DNA from: Stachybotrys elegans
Taxonomy: Eukaryota; Ascomycota; Sordariomycetes; Hypocreales; Stachybotryaceae
Assembly: GCA_020746835.1 (NCBI GenBank)
Contig: JAGPNK010000001.1
Coordinates: 1,860,001 to 1,924,000 of the forward strand
DNA length: 64,000 nt
Reading direction: 5' to 3'
This document shows, one piece after another, positions 34,636 through 47,800 of the stretch. Every line of letters starts with the position of its first letter. The first letter of the stretch is position 1. The translations under genes were made by a program, and so were the position numbers. The notes below the pieces were generated by a model. It had not been told where the DNA came from and made no database searches. It worked only from the letters and a program-made list of their open reading frames with translations.

Positions 34636-35186
34636 GCAATATCATGAGGGCTTCTATAATATACTTCAATATATCATGTCAATGTATAGACCAACACGTG
34701 TCTTGGAACCAACAAAAACCATTCCCTGGGGTTGCAATTGGTGTCATCACGAGTGACGTAGAATTGACAGGACTTGATGGAGGTCGGTGTTCTTTTCTGT
34801 CTAAGATAAACTAATCATCGAAAGGGCCGCCCTGGAGCGTCCAGGTCAATGAGCTGCCTAGGGTTGAAGCCTGTGCGAAAGGGGTGAGGTATGACCGTCT
34901 TGGAATAGCGATAAAGAGGAAATGAGGAAGTCATGAATAAGAGATGGACAGAGGATTAAAGGCAGGACAGAGTTGCTCCTCACCAAGCGATATAGGAAAG
35001 TGATATGGAAACGCCTCCGCTGAGTGGGTATCAGAAATGTGTCCATCGAGAACATTGGGATAATGGTACATGCTTGAATGATGTAGCGCCTTTGAGAAAG
35101 AAATGGGGTATATCAAGGAGAAATGTGAAAAGGAACCATCTTGGCTAAAGCCATCACAGCTACCTCATATTAGGTTGCTTCATCCA
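34636..35186. other. Convergent intergenic region
   Basis: The 3' flanks of DBP10 (+) and the Lst4/FNIP-like gene (-) meet here. No coding or structural feature is evident. Confidence 0.45.
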
Positions 35187-38100
35187 TCAGTCAGTTGCTT
35201 CCAGGTTACTGACCCAATCCCGAACCGCATCTCGCAGCCAATTCTGGGAAACACGGCAGGGACATCCTCCATCTGTGTAAGACTGTTTCACGCTTTCACG
35301 GTGCTCGATAACATCACGGATGGCATCCTCGAGGGCGGACAGGACGACGGTTCTGCATTGCACTCGGGGAGCATCCTGGAGAAGGGGGGGCGGCTGGTGC
35401 GTATTCGGCGGAGACTCCTGCATCTTGGTCCTACTGTCGGTACTTGGTCGAGTTTCACTGGTCGCTTGAGACGAATTTACGTGCGTCTCTCGGCCAGATT
35501 CAGAGCTGATACCGACGACTTTCTCAATGGCCTCGGCAAGTCCATCATCAGGACTGAGAATCGAGTCTTCAATCCACTCCTCGTCAAGCTGGTTCTCGTA
35601 CGGCAGGATGGATGGGGTCAGCGGTGCATTCCCATTGCTTGAACGATCTACCAGTCGAGGCTTAACCAGACGACGATACAGAACCCGAGTAATGGATCCT
35701 GTTCGAGTATCGGCTATGACAACTGAGCCTACGTCTACCCAGCGCTCGACGGCATCATTACCGAGCGGGAGCAAGGAAACGGGGGTCGGCTCGGCTCGGA
35801 GGGAAGCTTTAATCTCTTCAAGGAGGCTTTCCTGGGGCGGTATGGCTTGGATGGCAAAGTCTGGGTGAAAACGGGGGAGCCATCCAGCGGCGTTCAATGG
35901 CACATCTCCGTCTACATATGTGCGCGCCGAGTGCTCAAATGAATCGAAGCCGCCAGGATAACCGGGTGTCGATAGGTAGCCACTGCTTGAAGGCGAGCTG
36001 ATGGCCGACTCGAGAGAGGTGATGTAGTCTGGAAAGGTGATATCCACGTCAATAACACCGTCATCGGCATTAATTGAAGTCTTGACGGGGGATTCGAAGG
36101 CACCCGATGGGTCAGGCGTGCGATCGAGCGGAGGGAACGGCTCCCGTCCACGGTCTACCTTGTCCCGTGGAGTGGTGACATCTCGAGCATTGGTGGGGGG
36201 TGCGGGCACGTGAGCCTCAGAGCCACTCTCGTCTTCTTCAGCAACGGACACCTCGCGCACCATGTCAGACAGCTTGTCGGCACGGCCGAAGGATGTCTGA
36301 ATGGGTGACCTTAGCTCTCCGCCATGGCCATAATCCCCCTGCTCGTTCGAATCGCGGCGGCGTGGGCTCCAAAGACCCGTCATCAAATTTCCCCACTTGA
36401 GGCCGTGGATCCTAGATACAGAACTGGTTGTGCTGAGTTGCCCGCTGCTCTCGCCTCGCTGCAGAGACCTCTTCAAGTCGTCTGCTGCGACACTGCCGCT
36501 GCTCCCGGGCCGAGGCCTTCTCCGACTCTCTACTCTCTGCAGAGTTGAGAAGTGTGGAGTTGTTGGTTCTGGGACGATGGTTGTCGTCGTAGCTGCGCTG
36601 CTCTTTCTACTCACCAAGTCACTCCCGGTATTGGACAGAGTCAGATTGGCGGTACGAATCGAGGCCGCGTCGGAAACCCGTCTTTCGTGAGTTCGCTCGA
36701 TGCTCAGATGTGCAAGTTGTGCAGGCACAGCAGATGCTCGGGTACTCTGGCTCGTTGTTCGAGAGTGGGAAGTCCGCCGGGGGCCAGTACGACGGTTAAT
36801 CTTGCGCCGCAATGACTCTTCCCGAAGGATCGGGATAACATACGTCGGAGGCGAGTTGGAAAAGGTACCGAGAGAAGTCGAAGTACTTGGGCGATGTGTT
36901 CGAGTGCCTGGTAATTGTTGATTGGCAGGGAGAAATGCGGAAAGGAGAAATGTGAGGCGGCGAGCAGCCATCTTATCATCAGATACTATGACGGTTCGTG
37001 CAGGGAGTGATAGATCCTCCTCATTACCATGTCTTCGCGCGAGAAAGAGCCGTCGTCGATACGCCGGCGGGCAGAGGGCCTGAAGCCAGTCGGTATGCGT
37101 TGCAAGAAACCCTGTCAAGAGGTTGCAGAAGAACATTCTCTGCTCCAGACCAGCTGCCCATCGGGAAGCCCATATCGCCTCATCACGCCATATGCCCCAG
37201 CGACCCTGTCCCGTAATGACCCGAGCGGCACAAAGACCTGTGACGATTCGGTTCCGCGCCACCTCAACCTCAACGAGAATAGGTGCATCGTCGGCCAGGC
37301 AGTTTGGCCAGAGGACCACGAGTTTAGTCGTGCTCTTAGACGGCTTCATCCGCGGAATCTCCCCGCTGCGTCTTTCCGTAAGTGATGGGGCGCGATGCAT
37401 GTTGTTGGTGGCGTGTGAGGGTGAGTAGGGCCCTGGCGACAAGACATCTACCTGCTTGAGCAAGCCGTGAATCGTCGTGGCGACGACAGATTGCAGATGG
37501 GTTAAGGTTCGCATGACGATGTCCCAGTGCTGTGTTAGGGAGTCGATTCGATCTTCCACATCAATGGAATAGAGAGACTCCGAAGCATCACCATATGTAC
37601 CCGAGCCAGTCATGTTCCATCCGGAGGCTTTGGTGGAGCTGTAGGAGGAAGAGAAGAAGTCTTGTTCGTTATAGGAACTTGACTCGCGCATCGTACTCCT
37701 AGATGGAGCGGCGGAGGGGCCGCGGGATGGTGATGCGGGCAACTGCACGACAAGCACTACGGCGTACATTGGCGTCCGCCTCTGGCGCGGCTGGGGCTTC
37801 TTCCGCTTGGGCATTGTATCTTCACCGGTGGGTGGAAAAGGAAAGCCGTTGTTCTCGTCCGTAAACCGGCCCTGCGGGGTGGAGCTGTTTTCTTCGTCGT
37901 TTGCGAGATTGACCGGAAACAATCGTGTGATGAGTACTTTCTTCTTCTCTGAATGCCTGGACCCCGAGCCAGGCATTACGTGTGGATTGTGCGTGGGAGA
38001 GATTGCTTGGGACGAGTAGGACTGGGACAGCTTGCTGGCGCGGGCGCTCATACGGCCCAGGGAGCTGCGACCATCGCCGAAGACATGGTCAGGGGAAGGG

Positions 38101-38795
38101 CGAGACTCGACTGGAACAACATGAACTTTGGTCGAAGTGCCCTTGTAGGCCATGAGCTCGGAATTGCCAAAAATACAGCTGGAGAAGGTGGCTAGCTCCT
38201 CCTTGTACTCGCGGGCGAGTCGTTGGGCTTCCGTCTCGGCGTGGCTCTGGGAGCGGCCATGGATAGAGGCTCTGCGATCGAAAGCACCTTGACGAAAGGG
38301 AGGGCTCTCGGCGTTAATAGCAGGACGAGCTGAGCCCTGGCCGGCCAGACTGCCCTTGCGCGAGGATGGCATGGTGCGGGATTCTTGCTCCGAGGGGGAC
38401 ATGTCGGAGTTCTGAATTAGCGGGTGGCTGTCAAAAAGCAGGGCGGTGTTAGTAGGACCCAGTGCATCCTGCATTATGATTACGCGAACATCGCGAACAT
38501 CAAGGTCGACTTCTTGGTTGAGGTCGAAGGTAGCTGGCCCGGGGCCTGATGGGCCATTCGGGGTGGTGGATAGAGGAAACACCTGGTCGTTGCGACTCTG
38601 GTAGAGAGTCTGGGCGTCTGGGAATAAGAGGTTCCTCGTGTGAATGTCCTCTTGCACAGACTCAAGAGAAGAGACGGGTTTCGAACCCGAACTTGGTTGG
38701 ATGGGCGCAGTCATGGGCCCTCCCGAGCCAAGGTGGAGGAGGCGCCCCAGCATTTTCGGAGCCAGGTTGGATTCTGTCCAAATCGTAAAATTCAA
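35187..38795 (-). CDS. Folliculin-interacting protein (Lst4/FNIP-like)
   Basis: A single open frame of 1202 codons. The N-terminal FNIP/longin region shows DVRVIIMQDALGPTNTALLF and, about 110 residues on, SCIFGNSELMAYKGTSTKVH, both hallmarks of FNIP proteins. The middle region includes HWDIVMRTLTHLQSVVATTI and RTVIVSDDKMAARRLTFLLS, typical of the FNIP DENN part. The C-terminus ends RVSQNWLRDAVRDWVSNLE. Long Ser/Pro-rich insertions separate the blocks. In yeast, Lst4-Lst7 (FNIP-folliculin) is the GTPase-activating complex for the Rag GTPase Gtr2 and promotes TORC1 signalling at the vacuole. The first ATG (38795) gives MNFTIWTESN; the internal Met at 38753 (MLGRLLHLGSGG) is the more natural start. 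An upstream spliced exon cannot be excluded. Confidence 0.82.
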   Translation of the reverse strand: MNFTIWTESNLAPKMLGRLLHLGSGGPMTAPIQPSSGSKPVSSLESVQEDIHTRNLLFPDAQTLYQSRNDQVFPLSTTPNGPSGPGPATFDLNQEVDLDVRDVRVIIMQDALGPTNTALLFDSHPLIQNSDMSPSEQESRTMPSSRKGSLAGQGSARPAINAESPPFRQGAFDRRASIHGRSQSHAETEAQRLAREYKEELATFSSCIFGNSELMAYKGTSTKVHVVPVESRPSPDHVFGDGRSSLGRMSARASKLSQSYSSQAISPTHNPHVMPGSGSRHSEKKKVLITRLFPVNLANDEENSSTPQGRFTDENNGFPFPPTGEDTMPKRKKPQPRQRRTPMYAVVLVVQLPASPSRGPSAAPSRSTMRESSSYNEQDFFSSSYSSTKASGWNMTGSGTYGDASESLYSIDVEDRIDSLTQHWDIVMRTLTHLQSVVATTIHGLLKQVDVLSPGPYSPSHATNNMHRAPSLTERRSGEIPRMKPSKSTTKLVVLWPNCLADDAPILVEVEVARNRIVTGLCAARVITGQGRWGIWRDEAIWASRWAAGLEQRMFFCNLLTGFLATHTDWLQALCPPAYRRRLFLARRHGNEEDLSLPARTVIVSDDKMAARRLTFLLSAFLPANQQLPGTRTHRPSTSTSLGTFSNSPPTYVIPILREESLRRKINRRTGPRRTSHSRTTSQSTRASAVPAQLAHLSIERTHERRVSDAASIRTANLTLSNTGSDLVSRKSSAATTTTIVPEPTTPHFSTLQRVESRRRPRPGSSGSVAADDLKRSLQRGESSGQLSTTSSVSRIHGLKWGNLMTGLWSPRRRDSNEQGDYGHGGELRSPIQTSFGRADKLSDMVREVSVAEEDESGSEAHVPAPPTNARDVTTPRDKVDRGREPFPPLDRTPDPSGAFESPVKTSINADDGVIDVDITFPDYITSLESAISSPSSSGYLSTPGYPGGFDSFEHSARTYVDGDVPLNAAGWLPRFHPDFAIQAIPPQESLLEEIKASLRAEPTPVSLLPLGNDAVERWVDVGSVVIADTRTGSITRVLYRRLVKPRLVDRSSNGNAPLTPSILPYENQLDEEWIEDSILSPDDGLAEAIEKVVGISSESGRETHVNSSQATSETRPSTDSRTKMQESPPNTHQPPPLLQDAPRVQCRTVVLSALEDAIRDVIEHRESVKQSYTDGGCPCRVSQNWLRDAVRDWVSNLEATD

Positions 38796-41160
38796 TTTGG
38801 GGGAAAGGATAACCTTAGAGTGGGATGCGGCCAGGTCAGGTCGGCCGCGATGCCATCATTCGCAAGAGGGCCTTGGGATGTGGATTTGGGAGCATAATCG
38901 CAGCCTGACGTAGGAGGAAAGGCCTGGGAGACAGTACTGCCACGTCGTCGGCGAGTAAGCGTAGAGGCGGAAGAAGTAGAGGTGGCGAGGCGACGAGGCG
39001 ACGAGACGCACAAAGAGGCGTGATAAAGAGCGACGGAGGCGTAAGAACGGGGACTGTCGGGTTGGGGGCAGCGACTTTAACAGTACGTCTCGGTAAAGGC
39101 TACCGTGAGCAACGCAGGCTTGTGGTAGATGGAGAATTTCATGACAGTCAAGGCAGATCCGAAGTGAAAAGCGACCAGAGAAACCAAGTGAGCGGAGTAA
39201 AGAAGACGCTCAGCGTGAAGCAGGAAGATGACGCAGAAGTGAGGTTGCAGGTGCTGGGTAACGGCTGGGCGTTGGTTGGGTACACAGGAGGCCGAGCCGG
39301 GTTACAAAGCTGATACGCACGTGCTTTTGGTGGAACACAGGCGTATGCTGTCGTGAAAGAGCGTGCAAGATTGGGAATAGAATAGCTCCGGACCTAGTGA
39401 CAGGATGAGGTTGGAGAGCTATGGGTGCACGGCTCGCTCGGCGCCTCCGGCTGACGATGAAGGTGAAGGCGAAGGTGAAGACGGAGGGGGTGGATGGGTG
39501 ATGTTCCAGTCGATACGGCGGTGGATAGTAGCGAGGTGCAAGGGAAACTGCCAGTAAGTAGGTACCTGGCTGCTGCAGAGGAAGCACAGGCGGCAAGTAC
39601 CCAAGGAGAGTTGTCGTGGTTGCCCAGGCTTCCTTCCCCGCGGCAGGCAAGGAAGGTACGGAGGAGTGAAGGTTAGCAGGCAGACAGACTGCTGGATTTA
39701 GAGGAGATCGGAAGGCGGTCGGGTGGCGGGGGATAGCGGGTGAGTTTTGTACCACGCGTTGTTGCGGTTGGACTTATCAGAGTTCAAGGCGAAGTCGCGG
39801 GCGAGGTTGGCGGCATATGTCGGGCTTGATAGGAAGTAGAGCGGCAGTAGTAGCATGGAGTGAGCGTGTGTGTTGGTTGGTAATAGTGGTGGTGGTGGGT
39901 GTGAGTTGTATGAGAGAGTGTGTGTGTGGAGAGGGGGGGGAGGGAAGGCAAGACGATCCAGTAGGCCGGGTCTTGGGGGGGACAAATAGAAGGGAGCTCA
40001 TTGGCCTGGAGTGGGGGGCGAGGGAGGTGCCGGTCTTGACGGTACATAGACCAGGCAGGTGGTGGCGATGAAGCATCTCGGAATAGTGACCAGCAAGTCT
40101 CAGGTACCTGACTCCGTCCTCTGAGTCCTCTGATCTGTGCCGTCAGTGCCTAGGTTCCTTTCGAGAGAGGTCTGGCACAGGGCCGCTAGGCAGGTCTCCA
40201 CCCATCGACGCTGCACCTGGGTCCCCTGGAGCTCTGGAGCCCCTGTAAGGTACCTGTAGAGGCTGCCCGCAGCTTGGAGAGCTTGAGAGCTTGCGGGCAA
40301 TCGTGTGAAATCGTGCCTGTCGGGAATGGGTGGTGGGGTTTGTGGTGCAATTACATACATGGGTGGAGAGGCCCAGCTTTCTGATGTGCACATCCCCCTC
40401 CCATCTCCATCTCCCATCACATCTCCATGTCCCATTCTCATCCACATCCCCATCACATCCCCATCACATCCCTCCTCGCTCGTCCAGTCTTGTTCTCTTG
40501 TTCGACATGATGGCATCAGCTGGGTCCCGTGGCCCAGCGGTTCTGGCTCTGATCAGCAATAGCCACTTGTTGACGCAAGGCGGAAGAGGGGTAGCACGCG
40601 CAAGATCTGCCTCAGCTATCTCAAGTGCTGCTAGCCTCTTCATCCGTGTACATGGTGTGATCAGAAAGAGATTTTCTGGATACGCCCGCCTCCTTCCGTC
40701 GGAGCGGCGCCTCGCCGAACATTGGAGGATATCCTGTCCTTGGTCTTTTACGTTTCTATTTGCTCAGCACAGGTAGCCGGAAACGTGCAATAAGTCGCAG
40801 GGCTATAATGATTGGTTCGGGCTGTCGCTGGGGCCCAGCAACACACAGACCACGGAATCTGAATTAGTAGTACGGATACATAGAGCTTGGTTCGAACCTC
40901 GCAAGCCCGCCGAGGCATATGATAGTGGAGGCGTGTATGGCTCTATCTTGATCGGGATCTAGCAAAAGCCACCACCGAAAATTACTCCTCATCTTAATTC
41001 TACCTGTATTGCCTGGAACTTTTGAAACAAGGCTGCCGTTTCGTCGGGCATTTGGCACATGAAGTCGAGCAGCTTATACGCCGTTGGTAGTACCATGCCT
41101 TCAGGCTTCCAGGGACCTCGGGAACTTGGAGTCACCACTAGTAAGGTGCTGCTATGTACA

Positions 41161-41176
41161 GGTAGGTAGGTAGGTA
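41161..41176. repeat. (GGTA)4 microsatellite
   Basis: Four tandem GGTA units in gene-poor DNA. Confidence 0.9.
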
Positions 41177-43105
41177 GTCGTATTGGCAGTGGACCCTCGC
41201 TCTATCCTCAGCAACGCCTGGGTCGATGTCAGTCCTTAGGTAATAGAAGCTGCCTGGACGCGTGAGATGCTCGCTCACGCTAAAGATTCATTTAGGTTAG
41301 GTAGGGAGCCCACAGCCGATGATGCATTCCACCAGCCTGAACTCCAGCTCCACCTTGCTCGCAAAAGCGGAGCTCTCAACCTTTTACCGACTTTTCCCTC
41401 ACATCGCCTTGAACCGTTCGATCCGACTCTACCGCCCTGCTCTAATACCACGCGGGCTAGCATCTCGGTTTCCAACTCCAACTATGCCTCCCGTGGGTAC
41501 TCGCCGTCCCGTCCTCGCCTTACTTTTTCACCTCTAAACCACCACATGAACATCTTGTTGTCCCGCAAACCCGCAACTGTCGGTGAGAATCCGTGTCACC
41601 TGTTTCCTCTGTGCCGTGGTGCCGTGGCGCCGTGGCGTACACGGTACCGCACTCTAGTCGCTGCCATTCTGGCATTCTGCCCTGCTGGATCGTCCACGGC
41701 ATGCCCTGAGTGGGCTCCATCTCCTGTCGGCAAGGGTCCAACACCACCTAATTACTTGGGTCCCTCCAGCAGTCCATGTCGCACTCGCTCCCGTATCTGC
41801 ACAGACATGCCAAGGTACTTGTTCCCTCAGTCAGGAACCCGCACCAGCCAGACGAGTCCAGTCAACCGCCAGTCAAGCCTGCGTAGGGCATCAACGTCGG
41901 CAGGGATGGTGAGTACCCAATCGTCTTGTCCCTATTTCCACTCATTCGTCGTGTCCGCGTTCTGGCACGCGCGTTGGCATGTACATATCTGCCCTCTTAG
42001 AGTTTGGACGAGTCAGGATGCTCCGACTTACAGTTTGCCATCTTGTTCCAAATGGTATTCTTCTCACCTCTCTAGTGTGTTCTAGATGCTCTCAAGTCCC
42101 TCACTAGGCAGGGCTCGCCGTTGTGCCCTATTATAGCTCAGGTCCGCCAACGAAGACGCACGCAAACACGACCCTTGGGCTTCGGAGGCTGTCACGGCAC
42201 ATCCCGCCGAGGTCTTTTGCCACAGCATAACCGGTTCTCGCCGGTTCTGAAACGCCATAGCCATGATGCCGCCGCAAACCCCGCCCTCTATCCATGTTTA
42301 TTGGACAGTTGATATATCTGATTCGCAACAGTCCCCATGTAACAGGCTTAGCACTCGTTCGCCTTACTATGTAGCACCGCCGAGTATCCTTGACTTCTGA
42401 CGCAACTGAGCCTCAACCCTCAACCACATGCTCATCAGCACCGCTACGCTCGGATGCTCTTGCGGTACCTATCGCGCCGAGGATGGTTGTCTGACGGGCG
42501 GTCAAGTCAGAGATCGTCATGCTATCCCATCCACCATGAAACGGACGCCGGCCAGATCGGCCCGTGGCACGGCGGCACGGAGAGACCAACAACGACCAGG
42601 CCGAATCATGGCTCATTTAAATCCATGCCTGACTGATGCAACAGAGACGAGAACTTGCTCCCCTTTGTCGTCATAGCCCTCCTTTTCACCAGCGCTGTCA
42701 ACGCTGTCAATTGCTGTCAATTACTGACATGGCCCTGAAGTCCCCGGAAGTAGATTTCATGACCTTATCCTCGTCGACCCGATGTTTAGTTCACACTTTC
42801 AAGGTGCATGTGATTCCAGCTCCTTGGTCATTGCCTCTCTCTCTGTGTGATAGCCTTTTCACAGCAAGCCAGCCAGTCTGCAGCCCCAGATTATGATGTT
42901 GCATTGACTACCAACCCGGCGGCCGACAGAAATGTGTTCTGGGATTATCAGCAAGGTCACGCGTTGGTAGCCTTCATTAGGATCGCTCTCGGTCCCAACG
43001 GCGTACCATTCTTTTGCCCCAGCGTGTGCTTGACCATGCATTTCCGTTGTCGCTGATCGCTGTCTCTCCCTGGTGTGTTGTGTCAGGATGATGACGCAGT
43101 GTCTA

Positions 43106-43125
43106 TATGTATGTATGTATGTATG
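43106..43125. repeat. (TATG)5 microsatellite
   Basis: Five tandem TATG units in gene-poor DNA upstream of IML1, likely polymorphic between strains. Confidence 0.92.
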
Positions 43126-44848
43126 CGCACATGCATAAGCTATCCTTGCAACGTCACAATGCACCGCTCTTTGGCAGCTGTCAAGTTGTCAGACCCCTAA
43201 GCGGCGTGTTGGTGTCGCTGCGCATTGGGAGTTGCGACTCAGAATGGGAGCGTATCCGGGTTTGCCGGGTGAGATTGCACCGCTCGCTTTGATCCATGCG
43301 AGATGAGGAGGGTCGATTCGTTGCATGGACACGGCTGTGAATTTGCGCCTCCCGCGGGCATGGCTTGGAAGTCCGACGTCGGTCAAGATCGTATTTTGTC
43401 AACCTGGCATCCTGGGCAACTTGGGTCTGGCCTGATTGCCGACGGGGTGTTGCAGGGCCAGGGTGACCTGAATGGGTTGACATGACAGGCGAAGATGCGA
43501 TGCCACGAAAGAATGGACGTCATCATTGCCTGGTCGCCCTTTGATCTCTTGCCCTTTTTTCTCCCTCCGCTCTCTTTCGTTTTTGGCAGGATCAGTTGTG
43601 TCGCGTCATATTTAGCCGTTGAGAAGGCGTGCTCCGAAGAGGCTATATCAAGGATCCCTTCCGATGTTATAACCACCTCACGGCCACATGGAATCAAAAT
43701 CTGAGGAGTATTGCGGGCCAGCGAAGAGATGACCCACCAGACCGGCCACCCGAGCAGGGAGAGCAAAGATGGGATGGACATGATACTTCCGGTTTGAGGT
43801 TTCAGTTCGATGAATAATATCACCAATTGCCAAAATCAGGCATGCAGCTCAACAATGCAAGTTAACGGTTAACCTCCGTACTCCGCACACACAGGATTTG
43901 ATACAGATACGGCTGTTGCAGGCATCCCTGGTCGTTCGTCTGATGCGGCGAGTCAAGAAAGACAAGACACCAGCAGGGTTGCCATGTGCAACTGGGCACG
44001 CGATTGACTTGGTATGTCTCAGATGACTTCCCGTCTAGTTATACCAGGCAGGGAGGCATACGGACGGCTTCTTTGTAATTAATTAATTGGCCAGAGAATC
44101 TTCCGCCGGGGCGGCTTGTCTTGTCTCGCCTGGCAAGAGTCGCATAATGAGACAGTCTTGACAGTGCTTTGATCCTCTCCGCCTGTCGCAGTTTCTGATC
44201 CCCGGTAACGCCACGACGCCACCGAACAGCACCTGCTGGTGATATCGATTCTTCCTGCGAACACGCTGTGGACTGAAAGCCAATCCATGTGCTGCTGCAA
44301 ACCCTGTCTCACGATGCGAAATCGGCTGTTCATCGCGATGCAGACCCTGGAGATGGCTTTACGAGTTGGTGTACAGTCTCCCTCGCCTGCGAATTGGGGG
44401 CGCGCATATCCATCGCGAGATAAGACCCTTTCCTGCTTCTCTTGATATAGCTTCCGAGAAAATTGCTGTGGTGGTGCAAATGAAGCAAGTACCACCGATA
44501 TTCTTCTATGTATCTTGTCGAAGGAAGGTGTGGTCTGTAGCTGAAAGCGGTAGGCGGTGTGATGCTTCCCCACACAAGCAGCCATGATTCTGCCGGTACC
44601 TGCACGCGGCAGGTGCCTCTGCGCTCCAACCATGTATCTTGTCTATGCATTGGCGCGTTACTCACCTTAATCACTTGAGAGAACGACGACGATTCTCATC
44701 CATCAAGACAGCAAGGAAGAGCCCGTGGGGGCGAACTACATCGCGGCGGAAAAAGACATGTCAACAAGTCAATCATACGACTCATCGCTGCTGCGATAAC
44801 TCACTTCAACCACAACCCCCCTGTTCATGATCCGATATACCGGACGCC

Positions 44849-47800
44849 ATGCCTCGCAAGTCCGCGCATCGGGTCCAGCTTCGGCAGCCCAGCAAGGCGG
44901 GCTTGGATCGCCACTTATCCGACTATCCAGCCTCGTCAGCAAGCGTGTCTACTGACTCCACCGTCAAGGAGGACTCCCACAGCAGGCTGGAGCGTTTCTG
45001 CACCGTCTCCGTCAATGACGGCTATTCCAGGGACGATGTCCTGCTCAACCTGGACCTGCTGGGCGGTGTTGTGAAGTCTGGGATGCTCATGTCCATCTCG
45101 GTGGCCAAGACCGAAACCAGCAAGCCCTCCTCCGGCTATGGGAGCATTTCGAAGCATCACTCCCAGGACAATAATAGCTCCTCGAGGCCGTCGCTCACTG
45201 CTCATGACGATGTCCACGGCTACGGCCAACGGTACATCTTCGTTGCCAAGGACATGTCCAAGGAGATGAAGGCCCGCCATACCGAGACCGAGGTCTCTGT
45301 GGTCGAGCACATCGCCAAGGCCTTCGGTATGAAGCGAGGGTGTCATGTCTTGCTGGCTCCAGTACGAATTCCTCCATCTGACACAACCTTGGGAAAGCCG
45401 TCTTTCGCTAACACATCCACGCTGTAGGTTGACAGAGACCATCCTGCTGTGGAAGCAACGCATGTGGAGATGACCTTTCGAGATCAGTATCTCTCAAGAT
45501 CAGACCTGTGGCGCTTGACGGTGGGCGAGCTCACCCAGAGGACCGTCTACAAGGGCCAGTCTGTTCTCTTTATGGGGACCATCAAGGCCCTTGTGTCGGC
45601 CGTCTTCGTCGATGGGCAGCGTGTGCATTCCGCCTTCTTCAACCGCAATACTCGTCCCATTTTCCGCAGCGAGTCGGCAAAATACGTGCTGTTCATCCAG
45701 ATGTCTCGGGAGATGTGGGACTTTGACAACGAGAGTTCCGGCGAGATCATGTTCAGCAAGGTCGTCAACGGTTTTCTCCCAGCTCTCTTCAAAAGGTGGG
45801 CTGTGCTCAAAGTAAAACACCTGGTCAGCATTGTCCTCTTCTCCCGCGTAGAATATGACACAGGCCTCACGAGCGAGCTGGCCACCAGCTCCCTGCAGGC
45901 CTACGACTACTATACGGGTATCCAGCCCCATGGCAGCAATCGCCCCTACAAGGACTTTTACAAGGTCGTCGTCAGCGAGATGGAGAGCGGGGAGTGGACC
46001 ACAATACTCCATAACCTCAAGAAAGAGTTCAATTTCTTTCGAAGGGACATCAGTCTGCACCACCAGGCTATGCATGCGGGATCCGAGGACATGTCCTCGA
46101 GCATTACATCCCGAGATCTCCCTACCAACCGCGTCAAGGCTGACCCGGCAATCTCCATGCATGGAAATGTGCTGGAGGCCATCAACCTTGCAGCGTCTCA
46201 GTTTGCCCATGATTATATCGACCGAGACCTAGCCAGAACCGGTGTGTCCATAGCCGTCATCACGCCAGGTCCGGGAGTCTTCGAAGTCGACTATGAAATC
46301 CTCAGGAGAACAACAGAGAATCTTATCGGCAATGGCATCGGCATTGATCTCATTTGCATGCCCAGGATGCCGCTCCACGCCGTACCATTGTTCAAATATC
46401 GAAATCCCCACCATCTGGAGAAGACCTCTACAAACCCTTCCGGCATTCCACGCCTGTTTCACAGCCGGGACAGCACTCCAGGCCAGCGAACACCCATCAT
46501 AGGCAGCTACCAGTCCCTTGGCGAATCCTTCTCTCCGTCCAAAGGCATCCATGCGTCACGGCGTGCCGAGCCAGTAGAGGCGTCGACTGATGACGAGTGG
46601 TGCTATGCTCTGCCACAGTGGCTCCACGTCTCCTTCTGGACCGGGACGTCAGATGAAGCACTATCCTATGCAGGCATTGCTCTCTCCGTGTCCAACCGAG
46701 TCGAGCATGACAGAGACGACGATTTCACGATACGGTGTCGCATGAGTGCTCTGCAAATGAGAAGCGTACTGGAGACCAACGAAATAGAAATCAAGCCTCT
46801 ACAGGCCGAGGCAACTTACCCATCCAGCATCATCCAATCGAGCTCAAAGTCTGGCAAGAGGCATGAACGCATCGACGATGTGGTGTATGTTCCTGGTCAG
46901 CGCGTCTCAGACACATTGCGAGATCACGTACATGGTTTCAAATCTTTTGCCCCTGAGAGGCTGGCTCGACCCGGTACAAAACCTCTATGGGATCAATTGG
47001 AAGAGTTTGATGCCGCTAGGGCCCGTCTTCCAGCCTACAGACGTCATCCTGCTTCGAGCAGGCATGGCGCAGAGCTGGACAGTGCGACAAAAAGGCAGTT
47101 GACCGAAGATGCCAGCCTTTTCGGCACCTCTCTTCCAGAACGGCTGGCCAAAGGCCATACGCAGCAGCCCAGAAAGCTTTCCATGAACGTGGCCGACGGA
47201 GCAGAAAAGCCAAAAATCCCCTCACCGCACAAGCCAGCGACAGCCTCGAACAGCAAGGGGAAGATGACGTCGCCATCGAAGCAGCCTAAACTCATGAGGC
47301 ACATCAGCCTCGGTCAGAGGGGCTTCGGAGTCGCAGCGCCTAAGGTGGCCGTTGCAGAGGTCAGAGTCGAGACAGTGAATGCGTCACCTGTTTCTACAGA
47401 GAGGAGGATACCGTCGGCTACACGAGTCCAGTCAGACAGCCGGCCTGTGTCGCCACAGACCATTATCACCCGGACTGCATCATCAATCTCAATACAGAAA
47501 CTCAAGACGGATATGAATGATGATCATTCTTCCCTTGGGGTTCCCTCGACACCTAGTATACCAATCATGAAAAAGATGGGACAGGTTCGGTTTGATGTCG
47601 GAACATCTCAGCTGAAGAACGCATCCTTTATCGATTCGCAAGCTCATTCGCGTCACGACCTGCACCGCGACGACGATGATGTGCGGCATTCAAACGCTCT
47701 ACGCGCTGAGGATGCACAGAGGGTTTACACGAACAAGCTGCGTGCTGGTGTGGTCCCCGAGCTCCCTTCGACCATCTCTTCGACAAACGCAATCAATCCG

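Larger units (their letters stand above)
38796..44848. other. 6-kb gene-poor region between LST4-like and IML1
   Basis: No recognisable gene lies between these divergent starts. The longest frame (272 codons, 41267-42085 plus) is rich in Ser/Pro/Arg, has no motif, and is interrupted by a good splice donor (ATG|gtgagt near 41908). The block contains CATC-type low-complexity sequence (40390-40470), four GGTA units (41161-41176), five TATG units (43106-43125) and a CTGTCAA-type short repeat (about 42693-42724). Long 5' leaders of the flanking genes probably occupy part of it. Confidence 0.5.

Noticed and set aside
34005..34814. 269-codon plus-strand frame, Arg/Gly/Gln-rich
   Set aside because: Alternative frame over the GC-rich end of DBP10; composition reflects the codon bias of the real frame.
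39210..39755. 181-codon minus-strand frame upstream of the Lst4/FNIP-like gene
   Set aside because: Pro/Ser/Arg/Leu-rich with no domain; more likely the pyrimidine-rich leader or promoter of that gene.
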